Assembly: GCA_035513275.1 (NCBI GenBank)
Contig: DATKCJ010000434.1
Span: 1 to 39,196 of the forward strand
Direction: 5' to 3'
Origin: DATKCJ01 sp035513275
GTDB lineage: Bacteria > Verrucomicrobiota > Verrucomicrobiia > Opitutales > Opitutaceae
DNA length: 39,196 bases
In this document: in pieces, positions 1 to 10,303 of the stretch
Layout: each line of letters begins with the position of its first letter
Numbering within the stretch: position 1 is the first letter of the stretch
The notes under the pieces: generated by a model
Database searches by the model: none
What the model saw: only the letters and a program-made list of their open reading frames with translations
What the model was told of the DNA's origin: nothing
Made by a program: the position numbers and the translations under genes

Positions 1-243
1 CGCCTCGAGTTTGATCGCCACGATCAGACCGTAGATCACGGTCAACACGGCGCCCACGAGCACCGTGAAGTGCCCGACTCGCTTCGAGAAGCCCAACGAG
101 TTTTCCAGCAGTCCGGGCGAGAGGATTGCGGAGATGAAACCGAGAAGCTTGGCGACGATGTCGCCGAGGAATGTGCTCTTTGGTGGAAAAAAGCCGGCTG
201 TGCTGGTCGGCGCCTGACTCGAGGCCGATGATTCCATGGTCAT
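1..243 (-). CDS. N-terminal part of a membrane protein of unknown function (runs off the window)
   Basis: Reading leftward from an ATG at 243, an open frame of 81 codons continues without a stop to base 1, so only the N-terminus is present. The first 45 residues are polar and rich in Ser, Pro and Thr, followed by a moderately hydrophobic stretch (IVAKLLGFISAILSPGLLEN) and then a clear membrane segment (FTVLVGAVLTVIYGLIVAIK) that reaches the window edge. A second in-frame ATG at 237 is an alternative start. No family is recognisable from this fragment. The frame and hydrophobic segment are seen directly; that it is an inner-membrane protein is inference. Confidence 0.6.
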   Translation of the reverse strand, partial: MTMESSASSQAPTSTAGFFPPKSTFLGDIVAKLLGFISAILSPGLLENSLGFSKRVGHFTVLVGAVLTVIYGLIVAIKLEA

Positions 244-424
244 GACGGTGCTTGGGTTTGCCGTTGGGGTTTACGGCCGGACCGACGCGGGTCCGGAGGC
301 TAGGGGACGATACGGGCTCATTTTTGCCGCCACTTCGAAGGACGGTCAAGACGAGGTTCCCGCCTGAGAGCAGTCCGGCGCTACTCCAGCGAAGATTAGG
401 GCTTCCCCAGACGGCCGAGCCGCG

Positions 425-449
425 TAGTTTTTCGCGCAGCGAAAAACTA
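425..449 (+). promoter_or_regulatory. Perfect hairpin ending on the start codon of the next gene
   Basis: Bases 425-435 (TAGTTTTTCGC) are exactly complementary to 439-449 (GCGAAAAACTA) around a 3-base loop. The last stem base is the A of the ATG at 449. In RNA this 11-bp stem would cover the ribosome binding region and touch the start codon. It could be a translational control hairpin, or a small dispersed palindrome that happened to land here. Confidence 0.5.
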
Positions 450-1675
450 TGGCCTGGAGAATCGATGAACATGTGATCCGCGGCGAGATCGACAACCGCA
501 TGCGGGGTCGCGTGCGCGGCCGCATCTGGTTCGCGGGACGCGAGGAGCCGGTCGCGTTGAAGCTCGAGGGCAATTGCTGGCGTGATCTCGCGGGGCGCAA
601 GCTCGAGTTTTCAAATCCCGAGCCGAAGGCCGGCGACCTCGAGGGCCTCGCTGCGCTGCAGGACGGCGTCGCCGGCGACATCACCGCGTCGCGCAAGGTG
701 AAGGTGCCCGACATCCCGATGAGCCAGATCGGCGAATACTATGCGGCGAAAAAGCCGTTTCCATGGCACTGGGGAAATTCGCTCTACCTCGAATGGTTCA
801 GCGCGCGCAACGGCCGGGTCGTGATCGAGACTGCGAGCTTCGAACTGAAGATCGGCGACGATGCCGCGTGGGAGATGACCGAGGAGCAGGAGAACGAGCA
901 ACGAAAGGCAAACGGCACCGCGATGACCGGGTTCATGGACCGGCTGGTCGGGGCCGCAGGCGCCAGTGACGTCGACGCGTACGACGACACACCCGAGGAG
1001 TGGAACACGAAACCGCAGACCGAAGAGGAAGCCGAGGCGATGCAGGCGCGCAGCGATCTGCTCGGCGACCGCGTCCAGGCACGACTCGATCGGGAGGGTG
1101 AGAGCGCAGACTTCAACCAGATTGTCGACGATGAGATCGATCGGATGCGGCGCGAACGCGGCGAACCAGAGCCGACCGAGGAGGATCTTGCGCGCAACGC
1201 AGAGTGGATCGAGGAAGTGAATCGCGACGCCGAGGAGGCGCTCGCGAATCCGGATCCCGAAGTCGAGGCGGAGCTCCACTACAAACATCCGCTCGCGATG
1301 CGCGCCTCGGACCTGACGGTGCAGTTGATGCGCGAATCGGAGGAGGAGAACTGGGTGCCGGATGGAGCGAGCAACGAGCACCCGGTCGCCGAACTAGTCG
1401 GCTGCGTGATGTGCGCCACGGGAAAACTGGCCGGCGCGCTCAACGGCAAATACTGGCCGCCCTCGGTCGACGAATGCGCGGGCGTGATCGTGCGGCTGAA
1501 GAAGGCTCGCGGTTATCTCGACGATGCGCTCCGCGCGGCCGAATCGTGCCAGGAGGAAAAACTGCTCGCACCGCAGCAGCTCGGGCCGATCGTGGTCGAG
1601 GTTGTGGATATCGCACACGAGGCCGACGCCCTCATCGCCGAGCTCCGCGAGAAGCTCGAGCGCGGGACGGATTGA
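449..1675 (+). CDS. Conserved hypothetical protein, 408 aa, acidic
   Basis: A 408-residue soluble protein without signal peptide or membrane segments. Residues 1-145 look like a compact beta-rich domain starting MAWRIDEHVIRGEIDN; I recall similar N-termini in uncharacterised proteins of Verrucomicrobiota and Planctomycetota, but cannot check this here. Residues 150-300 are strongly acidic and probably helical or disordered (many Glu, Asp and Arg). Residues 310-405 form a helical C-terminal domain with the cysteine-containing segment VGCVMCATGKLAGALNGKYWPP. The start at 449 is chosen because the N-terminal motif begins there; a perfect hairpin lies immediately upstream. No enzymatic motif is visible and no function is assigned. 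It stands alone: the next gene is on the opposite strand beyond a REP element. Confidence 0.75.
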   Translation: MAWRIDEHVIRGEIDNRMRGRVRGRIWFAGREEPVALKLEGNCWRDLAGRKLEFSNPEPKAGDLEGLAALQDGVAGDITASRKVKVPDIPMSQIGEYYAAKKPFPWHWGNSLYLEWFSARNGRVVIETASFELKIGDDAAWEMTEEQENEQRKANGTAMTGFMDRLVGAAGASDVDAYDDTPEEWNTKPQTEEEAEAMQARSDLLGDRVQARLDREGESADFNQIVDDEIDRMRRERGEPEPTEEDLARNAEWIEEVNRDAEEALANPDPEVEAELHYKHPLAMRASDLTVQLMRESEEENWVPDGASNEHPVAELVGCVMCATGKLAGALNGKYWPPSVDECAGVIVRLKKARGYLDDALRAAESCQEEKLLAPQQLGPIVVEVVDIAHEADALIAELREKLERGTD

Positions 1676-1711
1676 GCCCACGGGTAGGGCGGGACCGCTG
1701 GCGCAGTCCGG

Positions 1712-1759
1712 GTAGCGCGGGTCTCTGACCCGCGTCGGCAGGTCAGAGACCTGCCCCAC
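1712..1759. repeat. Bipartite REP-like element, family A, copy 1
   Basis: Two adjacent perfect hairpins: CGCGGGTC-TCT-GACCCGCG (1716-1734) and GGCAGGTC-AGA-GACCTGCC (1737-1755), bracketed by GTAG and CCAC. The element sits between the converging ends of the 449-1675 and 1763-2233 genes. A second, rearranged copy in opposite orientation lies at 16744-16818. Confidence 0.8.
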
Positions 1760-1762
1760 TCC

Positions 1763-2233
1763 TCACTCCTTCACCGACTCGAGGATCTTCGCCTCGAGTT
1801 CACGCGCCCAACCGGCGACGAGCTTGATCTGCTCGTCGGTGAGTTTCGCGTCGCGGTGCGTGATCGTGTAGGAAGGCAGCGGCATCTCGCGCGCCTCAAC
1901 CATCTCGTAGGTTTCCTCGAGCTTGTGGGCCGCGCGCTTGGGTGGGTATGAGGCGAACTCTGAAAAGTTCAGGTGCTCCTTTCCCTCGCGGATGTGTGAG
2001 TCCATCCACCAAGCGACGGGCTGCACGTTCGTATACCACGGGTAGCTCGTGTTGTTCGAGTGACAGTCGTAGCAGTGGCGCTGGAGAATGTTCTTCACGG
2101 CTTCTGGCGTCTCGTGGTTCGCGAGAATGTCACCGGGCGTCGAACCGTTCGACTCGTTGCGCGCCGGTCGGATGAACTGGATGGCAATCGCCGCGACCGC
2201 GACACCGGTGAGAATCTTTCCGCAGAGTTTCAT
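1763..2233 (-). CDS. Haem-binding domain protein (single CxxCH), exported
   Basis: A 156-residue protein with an N-terminal hydrophobic anchor or signal (residues 5-21), then a haem-c attachment motif CYDCH at residues 54-58 followed by HSNNTSYPWYTNVQP. This matches the haem_bd (PF14376) family of small periplasmic monohaem proteins by motif and length. Conserved Trp, Tyr and Pro residues follow the motif, and the tail is helical (LTDEQIKLVAGWARELEAKI). It would be membrane-tethered in the periplasm, with haem attached covalently to Cys54 and Cys57. Its partner and redox role cannot be told from this context. The gene is monocistronic, with REP family A beyond its 3' end and about 70 bp separating it from the DUF4202 gene upstream. 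Confidence 0.85.
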   Translation of the reverse strand: MKLCGKILTGVAVAAIAIQFIRPARNESNGSTPGDILANHETPEAVKNILQRHCYDCHSNNTSYPWYTNVQPVAWWMDSHIREGKEHLNFSEFASYPPKRAAHKLEETYEMVEAREMPLPSYTITHRDAKLTDEQIKLVAGWARELEAKILESVKE

Positions 2234-2304
2234 ATCGGGCGGAAACTTCGCCGCGGCCCAACGCAGATGGCAAGCGAATCAGCCATGTCCGCGAAATCGG
2301 AGCG

Positions 2305-2895
2305 CTAGGAGCCGGACTCTCCTATGGCCTCGCGCACCAGGGCGCTGATCGCCAGCGGTAGCGAAAGTGAAAGCGCCAGATCGCGTGCGATGGGACTCAT
2401 CTTGGCCCACGTCTTGCGCAGGATTCCGACGAACTTTTCGCGGGGATACTCAGCGTGCTGCGCGGCAAACGTCTCGATCTCGTTCTCGAGAAACACAAGG
2501 CACGCGGCATCCTCGAGAGCCTGCGAGCCGGGATTCGTCTTCAGCGCGGTCTTGGAGACCCAGGTCGCGACTTCCCCCGCGTCCGCTTCGCCGACGCCCG
2601 CCTGGAGCAACAGTTCCTTCGCGCGCTCAGCTTGTTTCACGTAGAGTGACTGCCGCCATTTGAGATAGCCGGCGCGTCCCTCCGGAAACGTATCGCGCGG
2701 CACACTCCACCGCTCGAGGTGCTGGCAACGCGCCGCGAGCCGCAGCAGTGGCGTCGCATCTGGCACGAGCCGCGCGACCCACGCCTCCATCCGGTCTGCG
2801 TAGACGAACTCAGCGGCACGACCGTCGTCCGTCCGGTTCGGATCGGCCGCATGTGCGGCATCGACGAGTTCGCGAGCACGGGCGTAGGAGTCCAT
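2305..2895 (-). CDS. DUF4202 family protein
   Basis: A 196-residue soluble protein matching the DUF4202 family by its opening pattern (ARELVDAAHAADPNRT) and by the internal RCQHLERWSVPRDTFPEGRAGYLKWR segment, with characteristic His, Arg and Trp residues, followed by the LVFLENEIETFA and REKFVGILRKTWAKMS helices. Its biochemical role is unknown; the family is all-helical and widespread. The start at 2895 gives the family's usual N-terminus. It is divergent from gbsR, with a 109-bp intergenic region that carries the gbsR promoter. Confidence 0.85.
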   Translation of the reverse strand: MDSYARARELVDAAHAADPNRTDDGRAAEFVYADRMEAWVARLVPDATPLLRLAARCQHLERWSVPRDTFPEGRAGYLKWRQSLYVKQAERAKELLLQAGVGEADAGEVATWVSKTALKTNPGSQALEDAACLVFLENEIETFAAQHAEYPREKFVGILRKTWAKMSPIARDLALSLSLPLAISALVREAIGESGS

Positions 2896-2969
2896 GCGGC
2901 AAGTCCAGCGCGAATGCCTCCGTGCGGCAAGCGGACGGTGCGGTGGAGGAGAGAGGTTGAAAACCCGAC

Positions 2970-2998
2970 TTGACGCCTCACATTTCAGACATTACAGA
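2970..2998 (+). promoter_or_regulatory. Probable promoter of the GbsR-family gene, overlapping a partial inverted repeat
   Basis: TTGACG (2970-2975) and TACAGA (2993-2998) are separated by 17 bp. The -10-like box ends six bases before the ATG at 3005, and no Shine-Dalgarno sequence is present, so the transcript may be leaderless. The box overlaps an imperfect inverted repeat with outer arms TTTC and GAAA (2983-3000), a reasonable site for autoregulation by the MarR-fold product. This is inference from sequence pattern only. Confidence 0.45.
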
Positions 2999-3004
2999 AA
3001 TAAC

Positions 3005-3523
3005 ATGAAACTCACACCGACGATGCAGCGGTTCATCCTCCACTGGGGCGAGATGGGTTGGCGATGGGGCATCAATCGCTCTGTCGCCCAGGTGCATGCC
3101 TTGCTCATGCTCTCCCCGAAGCCGCTGCCGGCCGACGAGATCGCCGAGGCGCTCCAGGTGGCGCGCTCCAATGTCAGCACGAGCCTTCGCGAACTCGATG
3201 GCTGGGGACTCATTCGCACGGTGCACGTCTTCGGCGACCGGCGCGAACACTTCGAAACACTAAAGGACGTTTGGGAAATGTTCCTGATCATCCTCCGCGA
3301 GCGAAAGAAGCGCGAACTGGATCCTACGATCGCCGCGCTCCGCGAATGCGCCGACGCCGCGTCCGCGGGCAAGGCCGACAGCGAGCACACGCAGAAGCGC
3401 CTGAAAGAACTCGTCGAGTTCATGGAGCTGACTTCTGTGTGGGCCGAAAAAGGCGCGGCGCTCTCGCCTGCAGCAGCGCGCAAACTCTTTCACCTCGGCG
3501 ACAAGGTGTTTCGGCTCGTCTGA
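3005..3523 (+). CDS. GbsR/MarR family transcriptional regulator
   Basis: A 172-residue winged-helix regulator. The segment WGINRSVAQVHALLMLSPKPLPADEIAEAL followed by QVARSNVSTSLRELDGWGLI is the recognition helix-turn-helix typical of GbsR-like MarR proteins, followed by a wing (VHVFGDRREHFE) and a helical dimerisation tail. The frame is open further upstream, but the start at 3005 gives the family N-terminus (MKLTPTMQRFILHWGEMGWRWG) and lies just after a probable promoter. It leads a cassette of small membrane protein, DUF2071 protein and epimerase that it probably controls. GbsR itself is a choline sensor controlling glycine betaine synthesis in Bacillus; the ligand here is unknown. Confidence 0.85.
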   Translation: MKLTPTMQRFILHWGEMGWRWGINRSVAQVHALLMLSPKPLPADEIAEALQVARSNVSTSLRELDGWGLIRTVHVFGDRREHFETLKDVWEMFLIILRERKKRELDPTIAALRECADAASAGKADSEHTQKRLKELVEFMELTSVWAEKGAALSPAAARKLFHLGDKVFRLV

Positions 3524-3559
3524 CCACTCTGCAAGCTAACTCCAACAAAAGGCAAAGCC

Positions 3560-3946
3560 ATGAACCACACCATCACAGCCTATCTCATCTACCTGCCGGT
3601 CTCGATCGCGATGACCGTCTGGGTCGCGCGCACGCTGCACAGGAATGGGCGTGTGTTCCTCGTGCAGGCATTTAACGGCCGCGAGGACATGGCGGACTCG
3701 GTCAACCACCTTCTCGTGGTGGGTTTCTACCTGATTAATCTCGGTTTCATCGTGTTCGCACTGCGCTACGGCGCGAAGCCGGACGACTGGCAGGCGACAA
3801 TCGAGTTTCTGAGCACCAAGCTCGGCATCGTGCTTCTGGTCCTCGGGGCCATGCACTTCTTCAACATGTTCAACTTCGACAAAATGCGGCGGAAGGGCCT
3901 CCGCTCCGAAGGCGCCACCGTCGAACCCCCGCCGCGCATCGCCTGA
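3560..3946 (+). CDS. Small integral membrane protein downstream of GbsR-like regulator
   Basis: A 128-residue protein with three predicted membrane segments: residues 5-23 (ITAYLIYLPVSIAMTVWVA), about 49-67 (LLVVGFYLINLGFIVFALR) and about 85-103 (LSTKLGIVLLVLGAMHFFN), and a charged C-terminal tail. A purine-rich AAAAGG lies about ten bases before the ATG. It follows the regulator by 36 bp, and the next gene starts five bases after its stop, so it is in the regulator's operon. No characterised family is recognised; a role in the cell envelope is inference from topology. Confidence 0.75.
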   Translation: MNHTITAYLIYLPVSIAMTVWVARTLHRNGRVFLVQAFNGREDMADSVNHLLVVGFYLINLGFIVFALRYGAKPDDWQATIEFLSTKLGIVLLVLGAMHFFNMFNFDKMRRKGLRSEGATVEPPPRIA

Positions 3947-3951
3947 CGCCC

Positions 3952-4755
3952 GTGTGCCTCGCTTTCACGACCCGGACGTCTGTCTCGCCCGCAAGTCCTG
4001 TTGCGCCGGCCGGGACGGAAGCACGCTCGCGCACCACATGGTTTGTGGCGGATTGGCGGCGCATGCTGTTCGTCCACTACCGGATGCCTGTCGACAAGCT
4101 GCAACCCGAGGTTTCGTTTCCGCTGGATCTCCATGAAGGCGACGCATGGGTCAGCCTTGTGTTCTTCCGACTGGAAAGGATGCGTCTGCCTGGCGCCGGC
4201 GATATCGGACGCGCGATGCTGCGCCCGATCTCGGACCACGCGTTTCTCAATGTCCGCACCTATGTCCGGGCCGAGGCCGGACCGGGCATCCACTTCCTCG
4301 CGGAGTGGATTCCCAACCGGTTGAGCACATGGATCGGACCGCGGACTTACGGGCTCCCTTACCGGCTGGGCCGGTTCGACTGCAGCCTCGCGGGGTTGGA
4401 TGACGGCGTCGGCCGTATCGCGCTTGAAGACACGGCTCTCGCCGCAGGACTCAAGCTCGTGTTTCCCGTGCGAACGGCGGCTCTCACAACCGCGCGCGCC
4501 GGCACGGTTGAGGATTTTTTGCTCGAGCGCTACACGGCCTACACCTGTCGCGACGGCGTGCGCCGTTGCTTCCACGTGGCCCATGAGCCGTGGCTGTTTC
4601 ACTTGGTTGACTGGCTGAGGACCGACACGACACTCGTCGAGCGCGCCTTTCCTTGGTTCACCGCCGCCAAGTTTCACAGCGCCCATCTCACCCCCGGTGT
4701 GTGTGACGTGCGCATGAGCCGGCCGGTCCGGTTGCCGACGGGCGAACGCCCATGA
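3952..4755 (+). CDS. DUF2071 (YqjF-like) family protein
   Basis: A 267-residue protein with the DUF2071 pattern: WRRMLFVHYRMPVDKLQP near residue 36, GDAWVSLVFFRLERMRLPG near 63, FLNVRTYVR near 98, and a C-terminal TAAKFHSAHLTPGVCDVRM segment. The family (Bacillus YqjF) is small, soluble and of unknown biochemical function. The start is a GTG at 3952, five bases after the previous stop; the first ~25 residues precede the conserved domain, so a later start is possible. The 3' end overlaps the epimerase remnant by four bases (ATGA), showing that it was part of a translationally coupled cassette with gbsR and the membrane protein. Confidence 0.8.
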   Translation: MCLAFTTRTSVSPASPVAPAGTEARSRTTWFVADWRRMLFVHYRMPVDKLQPEVSFPLDLHEGDAWVSLVFFRLERMRLPGAGDIGRAMLRPISDHAFLNVRTYVRAEAGPGIHFLAEWIPNRLSTWIGPRTYGLPYRLGRFDCSLAGLDDGVGRIALEDTALAAGLKLVFPVRTAALTTARAGTVEDFLLERYTAYTCRDGVRRCFHVAHEPWLFHLVDWLRTDTTLVERAFPWFTAAKFHSAHLTPGVCDVRMSRPVRLPTGERP

Positions 4756-4916
4756 AAATCGTCCTGCCCGGCGGAAGCGGTCACGTGGGTCGAGTGCTCG
4801 TCCGGGAGCTCGCCGCGCGCGGACATGAATACGGTGTGCTGTCGCGCGGTGCTGCCGACGTGCCCGGCGCCGCTCGCGTGGTCCGTTGGGACGCCCAAAC
4901 GACGATCAACCGCTGA
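4752..4916 (+). pseudogene. Truncated NAD-dependent epimerase (TIGR01777/DUF1731 type) remnant
   Basis: The frame begins ATG at 4752, overlapping the DUF2071 stop, and encodes only 54 residues. These start MKIVLPGGSGHVGRVLVREL, a Rossmann-fold GGxGxxG dinucleotide site, and continue through VLSRG and RVVRWDAQT, matching the first sixth of the roughly 300-residue TIGR01777 epimerases. It then runs straight into the 3' end of the Fic gene on the other strand (Fic stop at 4906-4908) and stops. No downstream epimerase sequence is present on either side of the Fic gene. The remnant cannot bind substrate and is best read as broken by Fic acquisition or an associated deletion. Confidence 0.8.
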
Positions 4917-6060
4917 TCGGCTCCGCTCCCTCGTTCAGGACGCGCAGATACTCGTCGTAGGCGAATACGCGATTCCGGGCGTAGCCAGTGATCTCACGGG
5001 CAATGCCTTGCTCGACCAGCAGGCGCAGGGCCGAGTTTGCCGTGGGCGCGCTGAATCCGTGCTCCGAAACAAGGCGGGGTGCAGTGACGACCGGCTTGCG
5101 CTGCAGAACGTCGTGGAGCTTGAGAGCAGACATGCCCTTGCGCCCGAGCGCATGAAGGCGTTCGCGATCGGCCTGGAAAATGCGCAACAGCCTCGCGGCC
5201 GTGTCCGCCGCCTGATTCGCTGTCTCCTCGACGCCTTGCAGGAAGAAATCCATCCACGACTCCCAGTCGCCATGCGTGCGCACGCGCTGGAGCAGTTCGT
5301 AGTAAGTTGCCCGATGGCTCTTCAGAAAGAGACTCAAGTAGAGCAGTGGCTGCGGCAGAATCAGGTCGTGACACAAAAGCAGGGTGATGAGCAGTCGCCC
5401 GGCCCGGCCGTTCCCATCGAGAAAAGGATGGATCGTCTCGAACTGCGCGTGTGCGAGACCGGCGCGAACGAGCGTGGGCAACGAAGCGTCGTGGAGGAAC
5501 TTCTCGAGATCGCCCATGCATTCCAAAACCCGATCCGGTGGCGGAGGGACGAAGGTCGCATTCCCCGGCCGCGATCCGCCGATCCAGTTTTGGGACGTGC
5601 GAAACTCACCCGGCTGCTTCTTGTTGCCCCGGCCCTTTGCGAGAAGCACGCCGTGAATTTCCTTCAAGAGTCGGACAGAAAGGGGGAAGCCCTCACGCAG
5701 ACGGGCCAAGCCGTGCTCCATCGCGGCAACGTAGTTCGACACTTCGACTACGTCATCGATCGGCACACCCAAAGCGGCGTCGTTTTCAAAGAGCAGCAGT
5801 TCGGAGAGCGACGATTGCGTGCCCTCGATCTGTGAGGACAGCACGGCTTCCTTTCGAACGTAGGAGTAGAGAAAAAGCTGCGGGTCGGGCAGCAGGCTCG
5901 TGACACCCGCGAGCTTCCCGAGCGACACGTTTGCCCTCTCTTTAATTAGAACGTTCCATTGGACGGCCGGTGCTGGCGGCAGCGGATTCGGCACAAACGC
6001 GAAGCATCGTTCGCCCACGAACGAGATAGGCACTTTAAAACCAGATGGGCCGCGGTCCAT
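4906..6060 (-). CDS. Fic family protein with C-terminal winged helix
   Basis: A 384-residue protein when started at 6060. It carries the Fic catalytic motif HPFLDGNGRAGR at residues 211-222 (catalytic His211, phosphate-binding Asn217, Arg219 and Arg222), which predicts AMP transfer to hydroxyl groups of target proteins. The N-terminal inhibitory helix motif SSQIEG (75-80, Glu79) marks a class II, self-inhibited Fic. The C-terminus (about 315-375) is a helix-turn-helix (SAPTANSALRLLVEQGIARE). The frame extends upstream to a TTG at 6090, inside an operator repeat, and to an ATG at 6075; 6060 is preferred because homologous N-termini begin near there. The array of four palindromes directly upstream suggests the HTH domain autoregulates the gene. 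Its 3' end overlaps the epimerase remnant. Confidence 0.9.
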   Translation of the reverse strand: MDRGPSGFKVPISFVGERCFAFVPNPLPPAPAVQWNVLIKERANVSLGKLAGVTSLLPDPQLFLYSYVRKEAVLSSQIEGTQSSLSELLLFENDAALGVPIDDVVEVSNYVAAMEHGLARLREGFPLSVRLLKEIHGVLLAKGRGNKKQPGEFRTSQNWIGGSRPGNATFVPPPPDRVLECMGDLEKFLHDASLPTLVRAGLAHAQFETIHPFLDGNGRAGRLLITLLLCHDLILPQPLLYLSLFLKSHRATYYELLQRVRTHGDWESWMDFFLQGVEETANQAADTAARLLRIFQADRERLHALGRKGMSALKLHDVLQRKPVVTAPRLVSEHGFSAPTANSALRLLVEQGIAREITGYARNRVFAYDEYLRVLNEGAEPISG

Positions 6061-6080
6061 GGCGAAGGAAACCATCCTTC

Positions 6081-6148
6081 CCTTAAACAAGGGAAGCCTT
6101 ATTTAAGGAAAGGCGCGGATCCTTAAATAAGGTTTTCCGTATTTAAGG
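6081..6148 (-). promoter_or_regulatory. Array of four 12-bp palindromic operators upstream of the Fic gene
   Basis: Four related sites occur: CCTTAAACAAGG (6081-6092), CCTTATTTAAGG (6097-6108), CCTTAAATAAGG (6121-6132) and CCGTATTTAAGG (6137-6148). Sites 1-2 and 3-4 each start 16 bp apart, and the two pairs are offset by 40 bp, so the sites form two equally spaced doublets with alternating orientation. This AT-rich patch stands out from its GC-rich surroundings. It covers the expected promoter region of the Fic gene and is a likely binding site for the Fic winged-helix domain; that binding is inference. Confidence 0.75.
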
Positions 6149-6196
6149 ATGCTGAAACTCCTGCACGTGCGGCACATGCGCGCGATCGTCGCACCC

Positions 6197-9862
<3,666 letters not shown>

Positions 9863-9968
9863 GGCGGAAGTGAGTGAAATTAGTTGATTTCAAAGCCACC
9901 CGGTTGAGGCGCCCGACCATCTGCGCGAATCCGGTCATCTCGTGCGCGCCTAGCTGTCGGGATGCGCG

Positions 9969-10187
9969 TCAAACCGCGACTTCCACGTGGTCGGCCACCG
10001 ACTGCGCTCGGGGCACCCGCTTGCCGCGATCACGCAGATCCTCGACGTGGAGTTCGATCGCATCGCGAATCAATCGCATGACCGCAGGCCGGGTCCTTGC
10101 GACGGCCACGCAACCGGGCAGGTCGGGCACGAAGGCGCCGTAGCTCTTCGGGCCCCTCTCGATGATGATTGTGTAGCGGCGGATCAT
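9969..10187 (-). CDS. HicB-like (UPF0150) protein without visible HicA partner
   Basis: A 72-residue protein beginning MIRRYTIIIERGPKSYGAFVPDLPGCVAVA, the partial RNase H-like fold of HicB antitoxins, with the DLPGC signature and a following helix (AVMRLIRDAIELHVEDLRDRG). The start at 10187 is chosen because the open frame upstream is REP sequence. No HTH or ribbon-helix-helix tail is present, as in the short HicB subfamily. A HicA toxin would normally lie directly up- or downstream on the same strand, but the 106 bp downstream contain no HicA-like frame and the upstream side is a REP element. It may be an orphan remnant or a free-standing regulator. Confidence 0.7.
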   Translation of the reverse strand: MIRRYTIIIERGPKSYGAFVPDLPGCVAVARTRPAVMRLIRDAIELHVEDLRDRGKRVPRAQSVADHVEVAV

Positions 10188-10213
10188 GGCTTCAGGGATT
10201 GAACTCCGGAGTT

Positions 10214-10292
10214 GTAGGAGCCCGCTTGCGGGCGATTGGGAGCACAGGCCGTTGGTGGGGTGGCTTGTCATCGCTTGCAAGCAAGCTCCTAC
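10214..10292. repeat. REP-like element, family D
   Basis: The outer arms GTAGGAG (10214-10220) and CTCCTAC (10286-10292) enclose two hairpins, GCCCGC-TT-GCGGGC (10220-10233) and GCTTGC-AA-GCAAGC (10273-10286). It lies between the HicB-like gene start and the 3' end of glycyl-tRNA synthetase. It may act as a transcript-end stabiliser for the tRNA synthetase message. Confidence 0.7.
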
Positions 10293-10303
10293 CCGGAGAC
10301 CCC

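Noticed and set aside
611..1381. A 256-codon minus-strand frame opposite the hypothetical gene at 449
   Set aside because: Leu/Arg/His-rich shadow of an acidic protein; no start context and no domain.
6061..6090. TTG or upstream ATG (6075) as start of the Fic protein
   Set aside because: The TTG lies inside an operator palindrome, and the ATG at 6075 has no spacing from its purine-rich tract; the family N-terminus fits 6060 best, though 6075 cannot be excluded.
4890..6160. Fic gene as part of a transposon or integron cassette
   Set aside because: No transposase, terminal inverted repeats or target-site duplication is visible at either edge.
9863..9968. A HicA toxin downstream of the HicB-like gene
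   Set aside because: The short minus-strand frame there (about 20 residues before a stop in one frame) has none of the HicA hallmark pattern with its catalytic His.
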